From Candidatus Wallbacteria bacterium (lineage in GTDB: Bacteria > Muiribacteriota > JAQTZZ01): 19,172 bases of DNA. The notes beneath the pieces were generated by a model. The model worked only from the letters and a program-made list of their open reading frames with translations. It did no database searches and was not told the origin of the DNA. Position 1 is the first letter of the stretch. Every line of letters begins with the position of its first letter. The stretch lies in the NCBI GenBank assembly GCA_028711905.1, contig JAQTRI010000020.1:1-19172 (forward strand), given 5' to 3'. A program made the position numbers and the translations under genes. Of this stretch, positions 8,773 through 16,955 are shown piece after piece.

Positions 8773-9509
8773 GCCCGCTTACAATCTATTCATACGGTGT
8801 CATGATCGCTCTGGCATTTATCGCAGCAATACTGCTTTCCCTGAAAAACTTCCGCCGCATCGGCAGAACCGATGAAATGGTGTACGACCTGGCACTGGTA
8901 ATTATGGTTTCTTCCCTGATCGGAGCCAGACTGTGCTATGTGCTGGTAAGTTTCAGTTATTTTCTCAGGCAGCCACTTGAGATCTTCATGGTATACAAGG
9001 GCGGTCTGGTGTATTACGGTGGCTTTGTCGGAGCCCTTGTCGGCGGTTACATATGGGTACGCATCAGGAAGGAACGCTTTCTCAATCTGGCTGATGTCGT
9101 AATGCCTTCACTGGTGCTGGGCCAGGCACTGGGCCGCATCGGATGCTTTTTCAACGGCTGCTGTTATGGTCAAAGGACAGAGGGAATTTTTGGTATCGTT
9201 TTTCCTTCACTCGGGGACCATGTCCCTCGCCTGCCGACACAACTCATTGAGAGCTTTTTCTGCCTGACGCTGTTTTTGGTGCTGCAGCGTGTTTTCAGTC
9301 GCAGAAGATTCGAGGGGCAGGTTGCCGGGCTGTACTGCCTGCTCTACGGCGGCGGGCGTTTTCTTATCGAGTTTCTGCGTGATGACCCCCGCGGTCCGTC
9401 ACTTCTGGGGATTTTTTCAGTGTCGCAATTTATCAGCCTGCTGGTGGTCGCTGCCGGTTCCTGGCTTCTACTGCGCAGGAAAAAAAGAAGTGCAGAGAGT
9501 CGTGTCTGA
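8748..9509 (+). CDS. lgt: Prolipoprotein diacylglyceryl transferase
   Basis: Lgt transfers diacylglycerol from phosphatidylglycerol to the lipobox cysteine, the first step of lipoprotein maturation, in the inner membrane. The 253-residue, multi-helix protein carries the family signature in the form GRIGCFFNGCCYG (129-141), the GGLVYYGGFVGAL segment (85-97) and the conserved late GGGRFLIEFLRDD block. The N-terminal GPLTIYSYGVMIALAF is also typical. ATG 8748 has GAGGAG at 8734-8739 with good spacing and lies inside the end of lspA (25-base overlap). Having lspA and lgt side by side puts both ordered steps of the pathway in one unit. Confidence 0.97.
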   Translation: MHPEIVRLGPLTIYSYGVMIALAFIAAILLSLKNFRRIGRTDEMVYDLALVIMVSSLIGARLCYVLVSFSYFLRQPLEIFMVYKGGLVYYGGFVGALVGGYIWVRIRKERFLNLADVVMPSLVLGQALGRIGCFFNGCCYGQRTEGIFGIVFPSLGDHVPRLPTQLIESFFCLTLFLVLQRVFSRRRFEGQVAGLYCLLYGGGRFLIEFLRDDPRGPSLLGIFSVSQFISLLVVAAGSWLLLRRKKRSAESRV

Positions 9510-11154
9510 CAAAGTAAGCCTTATTCTGCTGTTACTCTTCACCCTGTGTTCCGGTTGCGGTCGTCAAACACAGTCCGATCAACTTTCACCCCCGCAGCCG
9601 GTTAAGTTGGAAACACTTCCTGCGATCTGTCTGGGAGACTCTTTAGTCATCAGCACCAACACAGATCTGAAAACCCTTAATCCCCTGAACTCCCTTGACG
9701 ACACTTCCAACCAGATCATGGGGCTGATCTTCAATGGTGTTATCGGAATCGATAAGTACGACAAGCTCTGTGGCGATCTGGCAGAAACCTGGGAAGTCTC
9801 TGAAGACCGGAAAACAGTGACTTTCTTTCTTCACGAAGGTATCAAATGGCATGACGGCCATGAATTCAGCGCCAGAGATGTACTTTTTACCTTCAATCTT
9901 CTAAAAGATCCGGACACAGAATCGGCTATCAAGGAATTCGCATCCCCGCTGCAATCGATTGAAATCGTTTCCAGTCTTATATTCAAGGCTCACTTCAGCG
10001 AACCGTATTACGAATCCCTGGCGATTTTTCTGACAGGCATACTGCCAGAGCACCTGTTTTGTGACGAAGACATCAACACCTCAGGACTGCATATGCACCC
10101 CGTAGGCACCGGCCCCTTCCGCTTCACAGAGTGGTCGCCCAACGAACAGATTGTACTTGAGGCATTCCCCGATTATTTCGGCGGCAGACCTTTTCTTAAA
10201 CGCTATATTGTAAAAATCATGGCTGATTCTTCAATGGCTTTTCTGGCGCTCAAACGGGGAGACATTGATCTGCTGGGGCTGAACCCCGATCAATACACCA
10301 AGCAGTCCGATGATCAGTTCAAAGAGCAGTTCAATATTTTCGCTTATTCAAGAGCCAGGAGTTACGCATTTCTCAGTTATAACTGCACAGCAGGCACGCT
10401 CAACAATGTAAAAGTCAGAACCGCCCTGACTATGGCAGTGAACCGCGATTCCATCATCAGGGATGTTCTTCACGGTTTCGGCAAAAAGATCAGCGGACCG
10501 TTCCCTCCCGATTCGTGGCCTTATGACAAGTCGATCGATCCTCTTCCCTATAATCCGGACCAGGCCAGATCCTTGCTGGCAGAAGAAGGAATATCCGACT
10601 CGGACGGGGACGGCTTTCTTGACCATGACGGCAAGATCTTTTCTTTAAGACTTTTCACAGTCAACGGCAATGAAAGCTATATGCTGAGCGCTAAGATGAT
10701 CGAGCACTTCTGGAGCGCACTTGGCGTTAAAGTCGATTTTCAGCCCAAGGAATTCAGTAGTCTTCTCGACATCATTCAGCAGAGGGAATACGACACCCTG
10801 ATCCTTGGGTATGTCTATGGATTCAACTTCAATCTCACAGACCTCTGGCATTCATCCATGATCCCGGACAACAGCACAGGGGTCCGTGGCCTGAACATGA
10901 TGGGCTTTTCGGACAGCAGAGTGGATGAAATCATCGATTCACTGAAAAGCGAGTTCAACGAATCCTCCCGGCTGCGCTTATATCAAGAACTGCACGCTAT
11001 TGTTCACCGCGAACAACCCCAGCTCTTCCTTTTCACGCTCGAATACTTGATCGCAGTCGACAAGCGTTTTCACAATCTGGAACTGTCGCCAACAGGCATT
11101 TTCCATAATCTTACCACCTGGTTCGTGCCTGAATTGCTGCAGAAATACAGATAA
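9490..11154 (+). CDS. Family 5 extracellular solute-binding lipoprotein (peptide/nickel type)
   Basis: A 554-residue substrate-binding protein of the SBP_bac_5 (OppA/DppA-like) family. The N terminus is a lipoprotein signal (VSLILLLLFTLCSGC), with Cys at -3 of the lipobox instead of the usual Leu. Family landmarks are LKTLNPLNSLDDTSNQIMGLIFNG, AETWEVSEDRKTVTFFLHEG, KWHDGHEFSARDVLFT, GTGPFRF, and NVKVRTALTMAVNRD. A DSDGDGFLDHDG loop resembles that seen in other members. GTG 9490 has AGGA nine bases upstream; GTG 9502 is the alternative. The frame remains open back to 9289 but that part is the lgt shadow. It overlaps lgt by 20 bases. No permease or ATPase gene is near, so its transporter partner is unknown. 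The ligand is probably a short peptide, but this is not shown. Confidence 0.9.
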   Translation: MQRVVSDKVSLILLLLFTLCSGCGRQTQSDQLSPPQPVKLETLPAICLGDSLVISTNTDLKTLNPLNSLDDTSNQIMGLIFNGVIGIDKYDKLCGDLAETWEVSEDRKTVTFFLHEGIKWHDGHEFSARDVLFTFNLLKDPDTESAIKEFASPLQSIEIVSSLIFKAHFSEPYYESLAIFLTGILPEHLFCDEDINTSGLHMHPVGTGPFRFTEWSPNEQIVLEAFPDYFGGRPFLKRYIVKIMADSSMAFLALKRGDIDLLGLNPDQYTKQSDDQFKEQFNIFAYSRARSYAFLSYNCTAGTLNNVKVRTALTMAVNRDSIIRDVLHGFGKKISGPFPPDSWPYDKSIDPLPYNPDQARSLLAEEGISDSDGDGFLDHDGKIFSLRLFTVNGNESYMLSAKMIEHFWSALGVKVDFQPKEFSSLLDIIQQREYDTLILGYVYGFNFNLTDLWHSSMIPDNSTGVRGLNMMGFSDSRVDEIIDSLKSEFNESSRLRLYQELHAIVHREQPQLFLFTLEYLIAVDKRFHNLELSPTGIFHNLTTWFVPELLQKYR

Positions 11155-11192
11155 TGTGAGATAATAAAAGCGTTCCGCTCAAGGAGGACGAT

Positions 11193-12524
11193 ATGCTGCC
11201 AATCAAGGAAATCAGGGAAAACTCCGCTCGTTTCAAGCTGGGGCTGATCAAGCGCGGCCTCTATGATAGTGACACCGACATCCTGGAGGCAGTCGCAAAC
11301 CCTGACTCAGTACGAGTACCGGCGCTTGATCGTCTGACCGATCTTGACCGCGAGCGCCGTGATCTTCTCTTTCGCGTAGAGGAGGTCAAGCGCTTGAAAA
11401 ATGAAGCCAGCAAGGACATCGGCCGGTTCAAAAAAGACGGCAAAGACACCTCTGAAATCATCTCCCGCATGCAGAAACTCGGTGATGAGGGCAAGGAAAA
11501 GGAAACCCGCCTGAAAGAGGTCGAGGATGAACTGGACAAGCTTGCATGCGTTCTGCCGAACATCCCGGCTGACGATGTTCCGGTGGGAAGAGACGAAAAA
11601 TCCAACCGTGTTCTGCGCGAGCATGGCACTAAAATTGATTTCGATTTTCAGCCTCTTTCCCATCACGAACTGGGATTGGCTCTTGGAATGATGGATTTCG
11701 AGCGAGCCGTCAAGGTCTCAGGCAGCCGCTTTGTCGTGCTCTTTGACGATCTGGCTTTGCTGGAGTGGGCGCTCATGCGCCTGATGATCGACCTGCAGAT
11801 GAAGCGGGGCTATCGCCTGACCCTGCCGCCATTTCTGGTCAACAGCGCTTCGATGTTCGGCACAGGCCAGCTGCCGAAGTTCGAAGCCGACCTGTTCAAG
11901 TGCCGTGACACCGACTATTATCTGATCCCGACAGCCGAAGTGCCGGTCACTAATCTGCATCGCGATGAAATCATGACCGCCTCTCAACTGCCGGTGAAAT
12001 ACTGTTCCTATACTCCCTGCTTCCGCAGTGAGGCCGGATCATACGGCAAGGACATGAAGGGCATGATCCGCCAGCATCAGTTCAACAAGGTGGAACTGGT
12101 CAAATTCACGCTCCCTGAGCATTCAGACACTGAACACAATGCCTTGATCAACGATGCCTGTGCAATTTTGGAGACTCTGCATCTTCCCTATCGCATCACA
12201 CTGCTGTCATCGATGGACATGGGTTTTTCAGCACGCAAATGCTGTGACCTGGAGGTCTGGCTGCCGTCAGAAAATTGCTGGCGCGAAATCTCCTCCTGCA
12301 GCAATTTCGGTGATTTTCAGGCCAGGCGGGCCAACATCCGCTTCAGAAGGGACGAGGGCGCGAAACCGGAGTTTGTGCACACCCTCAACGGATCCGGATT
12401 AGCCATCGGCAGGACGCTGATCGCTGTGATGGAAACATATCAGCAGCAGGACGGATCAATTAAAATACCTGAGGCCTTAGTCCCATACATGGGCAAAGAG
12501 AAGATCACGGGAGTTAACCGATGA
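11193..12524 (+). CDS. serS: Seryl-tRNA synthetase
   Basis: Charges tRNA-Ser (and tRNA-Sec where present) with serine. The 443 residues match the usual bacterial size. The N-terminal tRNA-binding domain has the long charged coiled coil (about residues 30-110). Class II motifs follow: motif 2 in CFRSEAGSYGKDMKGMIRQH with the adjacent QFNKVELVKF, and motif 3 in GSGLAIGRTLIAVMETYQ, then PEALVPYMG. ATG 11193 has AAGGAGG at 11181-11187, five bases upstream. There are only 38 bases after the lipoprotein gene, with no clear promoter or terminator between them. The stop overlaps the psd start (ATGA). Confidence 0.98.
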   Translation: MLPIKEIRENSARFKLGLIKRGLYDSDTDILEAVANPDSVRVPALDRLTDLDRERRDLLFRVEEVKRLKNEASKDIGRFKKDGKDTSEIISRMQKLGDEGKEKETRLKEVEDELDKLACVLPNIPADDVPVGRDEKSNRVLREHGTKIDFDFQPLSHHELGLALGMMDFERAVKVSGSRFVVLFDDLALLEWALMRLMIDLQMKRGYRLTLPPFLVNSASMFGTGQLPKFEADLFKCRDTDYYLIPTAEVPVTNLHRDEIMTASQLPVKYCSYTPCFRSEAGSYGKDMKGMIRQHQFNKVELVKFTLPEHSDTEHNALINDACAILETLHLPYRITLLSSMDMGFSARKCCDLEVWLPSENCWREISSCSNFGDFQARRANIRFRRDEGAKPEFVHTLNGSGLAIGRTLIAVMETYQQQDGSIKIPEALVPYMGKEKITGVNR

Positions 12525-13168
12525 TCAGCCGCGAAGCCTTGCCGTCAGTGCTGATCACCATTGCCGCAGCCGCTTTTTTCGCGCTTTTCCCACGCAACAG
12601 GCTGTGTCGCTTTCTCCTCTGTGTTTCTGTTTCCATTCTCCTGTTTCTGGTGTATTTTTTCCGCGACCCTGCCCGTGAAATCAGTCCGGACGAGAATGTG
12701 CTCCTCTCCCCTGCCGATGGCCGGGTGACAGGCATCCGTGAGTGCGGAGATCATCTTCTGGTCCACATCTTCATGTCCCCTCTGGATGTGCACATCAACC
12801 GCGCTCCATGCAGCGGTACTGTGCAGCGCATTGAATACAGACCCGGCCGTTTCCTGCCGGCCTATAATCCTCAGGCCGACACAGAAAACGAAAGCAATGA
12901 ACTGACCATCAGTCGCAATGACGGCATTATCACTGTGCGCCAGATTTCCGGGATCTTAGCCCGCAAGATCGTCTGCCGGGTGAAAATCGGGTCCGATCTG
13001 TCGCAGGGTCAGAAGATCGGCATGATCAAGCTCGGCTCCGGCTGTGAGATAACTTTTCCCAGACACTATGCCGTTGCAGTCAGGGAAGGCGATCATGTTC
13101 AGGCGGGATTGACTGTCATCGCCGCCAGAACAGATCTTGCTCCGGATAAAAATCCTCCGGTGCAGTAA
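12521..13168 (+). CDS. psd: Phosphatidylserine decarboxylase, short form
   Basis: Makes phosphatidylethanolamine by decarboxylating phosphatidylserine at the inner membrane. The 215 residues match the short-form Psd family. Two hydrophobic stretches (about 9-23 and 30-46) are followed by FFRDPAREISPDE, SPADGRV, FMSPLDVHINRAPCSG, FLPAYNPQAD with TENESNE, and QISGILARKIVC. The self-cleavage site that generates the pyruvoyl group is Gly172-Ser173 in GMIKLGSG. ATG 12521 has ACGGGAG at 12507-12513 and overlaps the serS stop by four bases. A phosphatidylserine synthase gene often follows psd but does not here; the next gene lies on the other strand 12 bases away. Confidence 0.95.
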   Translation: MISREALPSVLITIAAAAFFALFPRNRLCRFLLCVSVSILLFLVYFFRDPAREISPDENVLLSPADGRVTGIRECGDHLLVHIFMSPLDVHINRAPCSGTVQRIEYRPGRFLPAYNPQADTENESNELTISRNDGIITVRQISGILARKIVCRVKIGSDLSQGQKIGMIKLGSGCEITFPRHYAVAVREGDHVQAGLTVIAARTDLAPDKNPPVQ

Positions 13169-13180
13169 CTCCCCGGATTT

Positions 13181-15949
13181 TCATTCCACAGGCGGGATGA
13201 AATAACCGAGGAAAACACCCCTCACCTGGCCGTTTTCTACCGGCCCCAGGCTGTCGTCCAGTTCGTCCGGATCGGTATTGAGCACATCCAAAAGCCAGAA
13301 TTTGGCTATACCCCTGATACGGACACAGTCACGCTGAAAAACGCTGTATATACCGGCCGGTTCCTCATCAATATTGGTTTGTTCCATATTGCAGACAGTG
13401 GTGCCGTCAGGGTTGACAGTATCAACGATCGGTACCAGCACAACCCTGGATGAGTCTGAATCGTGGCTGTCCCAGGTGCCGGTCTGACCGGACACATTGA
13501 AGCTTACTCCGAGGTTAGTCTCAGCCGCCAGGTTGTCTGGAAGGGCGTGCACGATCTTTCCGGGATACAGGAATTTCTCGTACCCGTACTTGATGCCGGC
13601 TAAGTATTCTGAAGCGTCCTTGTCCTCAATAGTGGCATCCAGGTCCAGGGCACCGAAACCGCGGCGGTCATTTCTGCTGACAGCAGCCACCTGTGAGCCG
13701 GCGAGCACATTGTTGAGGATCAGTCTGTAAGCCGGGTAGTTCATGCTCATTTTGGCCGGGTCGTGACCTCCGTAGAAGGTGACGAACCCTCCCGGATCGT
13801 TCTCATTGATTTTGTATGAGCGGCACACCATGCGAGCGATGCTGGATGTCTGATAGGCCACGATGCCTTCGCGGTAATCTACCGCAACATTGTCCTTAGC
13901 CAGCACCTGATAATCATCGATCAGGCCGGATTTGTTGAAGGCATGGGTGCGGCCCAGGTAATTGTCTTTCGGCACAGTATTGACATGGTTCTGGGTCTGC
14001 ATGATATCGCGTGGCTTGATCGAGTAACTGTTGTCCGTAATGTTATTGATATCCGTATGCTTGACATATTCCCTGATCCATCCCGAGTAATGACAGCAGT
14101 CGTCATCGTAATTGTTGGACGCACACCTGTAACAGCGGTAAATCTGCAGGTCAGGGTAGGACTTGAAAAACATGCGCGGAACATACTGGGCTGTGTCATT
14201 GTCGAACTGCTCGTGATTGTATACTTCCAGAGCATTGTCAAACCTGTCTGTGGCCCAGCACATGTTAAAAAAGTACTTGCCGCCTGACACCCACTGGGCG
14301 ATCTTGACAGCCACTTCAGGGTTCCAGAAATCCTCGTGATGGGTATAGATCCAGTCGTAATTGTCGATATTGCCGTTAAGCGCGTCCTCGTCATGGATCC
14401 AGTCAAAGGGAATGCCGCCCAGATTCAGGGCTTTGGCTACGATTTCATTGGAAAGATCCTCATTGACTTCATAATTCAGCTCATCGGTCGGAATGCGCTC
14501 AACTAAGGTACCGTACACCCAGCTGTTAGTAGAATCCACAGAGTTAAGCTTGAAATTGAGAAATCCTTTGATAGTAGTGCTCTTCTTGCCATTGACATCA
14601 ATTTTGGACACCACTGGAATGACGATGTAAAGCTTGTTGGAGGCTATACGGTCGGCTAACCCCTGTACTGTCGGTCCATTCATATTGCCGGGTTTAGTGT
14701 CTATGGTCTTGCCGACATAGTAAGTTCTGCCGTCCGGGTTGGAAACACCGTTGATGATATTATCGCGGTATACATTAGCTCCTTCGCCGCCCAGGGTCAG
14801 AGCTCCGAAATTGCCCTGGCCGTAACCTCCAGCAGAGCCCGAGCCATACTTGAGCAGGTACTCCTCGCCAACTGTGTAGCCGAACGGATAGTTGTCTGCC
14901 TTGTATTGCAAGCCCCAGGGCATAAGGTCACCGGCTGAGTATTCATTCTGTGTGAACACGGCCACATCAAAGACATTGTCCATGGGAACAGTGCTGTACG
15001 GCCTGCCCTCGCTGTTATTGTGCGTAGCCAGCCAGCTGGAGAGCCTGGCTGCCTGAGAGGCAGTAAGTGTGAGTTTGGAAACTGTGGAAAAATCCACCCC
15101 TGTGTCTGAAACCGCTTCCAGGATCTCTTCGTGAAAATCGACCAGGAACGAGCCTCCGTTGTAATCCAAGAGCCAGTCCACATGATAGCCCTGTTGAAGG
15201 CACCAATAGATCAGGCCATAAGCCTTGAGATACTCGGCCTGGACGCGGGAACCGACCTCAGGGCAGATCGGATCATTGGCGTCTGTCGGATACATGTCAT
15301 CAGTACCGTCCATGATGATCAGGAGTTTCCTGCCGATAGCGTCCCCCGGCTGGCCCTCACCCAGTTTGAGCAGATATTCATCTCCGATCTGGAACTCAAA
15401 CCCAGGATCAGGGCACCAGTCATAAAAATAGTAATTATCAATGTTCAGCTGCTCATCTTCTTCATCATACCAGGCTTTTCCGTGCGGAATACCCCATGGC
15501 ACAAGATCATATGTCGATTCCTGGATCAGGCGGGAAGAGCCGTCAGGCAGAAGTTCAGCCAAGGCGTCAGCAGCCAGGTCAATGCTCTCAAAACCCAGCA
15601 CTTTGGCAAAGTAGAACGGCACCTTGAGAGTGGCTCTGACCATGGCGGTCTCAGTCCCATTGCTGACATTAACCGTAATGTCAGCTTCGTTCGGTTCAAG
15701 CCCGTTGCCTGTGAAGATCTCCAATGCCACTGATTCGATGAATTCCGGATCATCAGATGATTTCATGGACTGTGCGGCACCAAGGGCCGCCAGTTCAGTG
15801 GCTTTCTCCAGGGTCGATTTTTCCAGGTACATGTTTCCGACGTCCACAGCTAAGGCTGCCATACCCATGATCAGGATCATGGACAGGGCGACCAGAATCA
15901 TGGCCACGCCTCTTTGATTGGGTTTCCAGGGCCTTCTCGGCTCTCTCAT
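13181..15949 (-). CDS. TadG-like pilus-associated protein with nested inserted domains
   Basis: A 922-residue envelope protein. Residues 13-60 are the TadE/TadG N terminus: a basic stretch, RGVAMI, one transmembrane helix (15-37) and the polar segment DVGNMYLEKSTLEKATELAALGAA. Downstream, PWG and EYLLK-G motifs (150-195) are separated from a matching GFGALDL segment (764-770) by a long insertion. That insertion (about 206-759) resembles a family often labelled asparagine synthetase B-like in Bacteroidetes: LKAYGLIYWCLQQGYHVDWL, HHEDF, TQNHVN, FYGGHDP, YRLILNNVL. The insertion is itself interrupted at about 336-488 by a second, complete PWG/EYLLK/GNFGAL module. A Cys cluster (606, 609, 618, 619) could bind metal. 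ATG 15949 has AGGAGG (15955-15960) five bases upstream. No other tad gene is in the window. Domain boundaries and the family match are from memory; function is unknown. Confidence 0.8.
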   Translation of the reverse strand: MREPRRPWKPNQRGVAMILVALSMILIMGMAALAVDVGNMYLEKSTLEKATELAALGAAQSMKSSDDPEFIESVALEIFTGNGLEPNEADITVNVSNGTETAMVRATLKVPFYFAKVLGFESIDLAADALAELLPDGSSRLIQESTYDLVPWGIPHGKAWYDEEDEQLNIDNYYFYDWCPDPGFEFQIGDEYLLKLGEGQPGDAIGRKLLIIMDGTDDMYPTDANDPICPEVGSRVQAEYLKAYGLIYWCLQQGYHVDWLLDYNGGSFLVDFHEEILEAVSDTGVDFSTVSKLTLTASQAARLSSWLATHNNSEGRPYSTVPMDNVFDVAVFTQNEYSAGDLMPWGLQYKADNYPFGYTVGEEYLLKYGSGSAGGYGQGNFGALTLGGEGANVYRDNIINGVSNPDGRTYYVGKTIDTKPGNMNGPTVQGLADRIASNKLYIVIPVVSKIDVNGKKSTTIKGFLNFKLNSVDSTNSWVYGTLVERIPTDELNYEVNEDLSNEIVAKALNLGGIPFDWIHDEDALNGNIDNYDWIYTHHEDFWNPEVAVKIAQWVSGGKYFFNMCWATDRFDNALEVYNHEQFDNDTAQYVPRMFFKSYPDLQIYRCYRCASNNYDDDCCHYSGWIREYVKHTDINNITDNSYSIKPRDIMQTQNHVNTVPKDNYLGRTHAFNKSGLIDDYQVLAKDNVAVDYREGIVAYQTSSIARMVCRSYKINENDPGGFVTFYGGHDPAKMSMNYPAYRLILNNVLAGSQVAAVSRNDRRGFGALDLDATIEDKDASEYLAGIKYGYEKFLYPGKIVHALPDNLAAETNLGVSFNVSGQTGTWDSHDSDSSRVVLVPIVDTVNPDGTTVCNMEQTNIDEEPAGIYSVFQRDCVRIRGIAKFWLLDVLNTDPDELDDSLGPVENGQVRGVFLGYFIPPVE
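14486..14944 (-). repeat. Inner copy of the TadG C-terminal module
   Basis: Residues 336-488 of the TadG-like protein contain PWGL, EYLLKYG, GNFGALTL, VGKTIDTKPGNMNGPT, IVIPVVSKI, KGFLNFKL and VYGTL. The outer, split copy matches in the same order: PWGI and EYLLKLG at residues 150-196 (about 15362-15502), then GFGALDL, PGKIVHALPDN, VVLVPIVDTV, RGIAKFWL and VRGVFLG at 764-915 (about 13205-13660). Found by eye. Confidence 0.65.
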
Positions 15950-15961
15950 TTGTTCCTCCTC

Positions 15962-16004
15962 TTTCAGGATGTCATAATCAATTCAATAGCACATCATCCT
16001 GAAA
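15962..16004. repeat. Perfect 10-bp inverted repeat upstream of the TadG-like gene
   Basis: TTTCAGGATG (15962-15971) and CATCCTGAAA (15995-16004) are exact reverse complements separated by 23 bases. The near arm ends two bases from the AGGAGG site of the TadG-like gene, between it and the end of the upstream hydrolase gene. The arms are 33 bases apart centre to centre, about three helical turns. It could be an operator, an mRNA hairpin masking the ribosome site, or part of a terminator for the hydrolase; the long loop and lack of a T-run argue against the last. Confidence 0.6.
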
Positions 16005-16015
16005 AAGGAAAATTT

Positions 16016-16822
16016 TCAGCTTTCCCCGTTCCTGTCCTGGGAAATATTCTGCAGAATGTCAGCCACAGAGTCCGGCACTTCCTCCACAGGGAAATGTCCG
16101 GCATGTTTCACACGCACAACCCGGCAGCAACGAAGGTTCCGGCACAGAGAGCGGACAGAACCGCTGATCAGGCCGGAAGACCTGCCTCCGCGAATAACTG
16201 TGACCGGGACAGTTAAGGACAAAAGCCTGCAGGAATGATCCTGCCGCGCGTATGCGGCCATGATCTTCATGTATTGCAGCGCTGATTGCCTGTCTGCTGA
16301 CCGGAACTCATGATACATCTGAAACCTGTAGTCAACATCGCGCTGAAGAATCGCGTGCCGCACGAGCGCTTCTCCGGCCCGGTTGCGCAGGAAGAAATCC
16401 AGAAGCGGCATTCCCAGTCCCGGCAGGAGCAGGGCCTTCAGAATCAGCGGGAAATCTATCCTGGTTTCTGAAAGCACCAGCCGCCTGACCAGCTGCGGAT
16501 TCCTGATGGCGAAATCCAGTGCGATCACACCGCCCATGCAGAAGCCGAAAATAACGGCGTTCTTCATTCCGGCAGCGTCCAGCAGCTGATTGAGCATTTG
16601 CGAAAAGTATTCAAAGCTCAGCCGCTTGCACGGTTCAGATTTCCCGCACCCGGGCAGGTCGAACAGCAGCACGCGGAAGCGGCCGGAAAGTTTTGGCAGC
16701 AGTTTAGATTTGAAGCCCTGCATGGAGCCGTTCCAGCCGTGGATGCACACGAGCGGCTCGCCGGATTCCGGGCCATGGAGCTCGTAATGGATTTCACATT
16801 CTTCGATTCTGACTAAAGGCAT
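16016..16822 (-). CDS. Alpha/beta hydrolase with cysteine nucleophile
   Basis: A 268-residue alpha/beta hydrolase fold protein. The oxyanion segment CIHGWNGS, the DLPGCGKSE strand-loop and the nucleophile elbow GFCMGG are clear. The elbow has Cys (codon TGC, residue 95) where most relatives have Ser, as in dienelactone hydrolases. The catalytic His is in HAGHFPVEE (residue 243). The usual acid position after strand 7 reads VIRGGRSSG and has no Asp, so the triad looks incomplete unless another acid substitutes. The substrate cannot be inferred. The start is uncertain: ATG 16822 (MPLVRIEECEIHYELHG) fits the family best, while ATG 16831 and TTG 16846 are in frame and none has a good ribosome site. 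It lies 66 bases upstream of the TadG-like gene on the same strand and could be co-transcribed with it. Confidence 0.88.
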   Translation of the reverse strand: MPLVRIEECEIHYELHGPESGEPLVCIHGWNGSMQGFKSKLLPKLSGRFRVLLFDLPGCGKSEPCKRLSFEYFSQMLNQLLDAAGMKNAVIFGFCMGGVIALDFAIRNPQLVRRLVLSETRIDFPLILKALLLPGLGMPLLDFFLRNRAGEALVRHAILQRDVDYRFQMYHEFRSADRQSALQYMKIMAAYARQDHSCRLLSLTVPVTVIRGGRSSGLISGSVRSLCRNLRCCRVVRVKHAGHFPVEEVPDSVADILQNISQDRNGES

Positions 16823-16878
16823 AACTGGCATCCATCGCTGATTCAATCTGATTTGACTATATGCAATCAGTTTTGCGT

Positions 16879-16907
16879 ATAGTATAAAATATCCATCATG
16901 CAGTCAA
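16879..16907 (-). promoter_or_regulatory. Possible promoter of the alpha/beta hydrolase gene
   Basis: On the minus strand TTGACT (16907-16902) is followed by TACTAT (16884-16879) at 17 bases, or by TATACT (16886-16881) at 15 bases. Either would give a leader of roughly 30-50 bases before the hydrolase start. Confidence 0.45.
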
Positions 16908-16955
16908 AAGAAGACAGATCTTCATTAAATCAGTAATGTCTGTGCACAATGTTAT

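Noticed and set aside
9289..9489. Longer start for the solute-binding protein
   Set aside because: The upstream part is an out-of-frame reading of lgt, and the lipoprotein signal begins right after GTG 9490/9502.
13169..13180. Bidirectional terminator between psd and the convergent TadG-like gene
   Set aside because: The 12-base gap has no stem-loop or T-run.
13921..14406. A 161-codon minus-strand frame rich in Thr, Ser and Ile inside the TadG-like gene
   Set aside because: It is a frame-shifted shadow of the TadG-like gene with composition typical of such shadows and no ribosome site.
15962..16004. Rho-independent terminator of the hydrolase gene
   Set aside because: The 23-base loop is too long and the far arm is followed by the AGGAGG ribosome site, not a T-run.
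16853..16883. Plus-strand promoter TTGACT with TATAGT at 19 bases
   Set aside because: The spacing is poor and no plus-strand gene follows; the minus-strand reading fits the hydrolase gene better.
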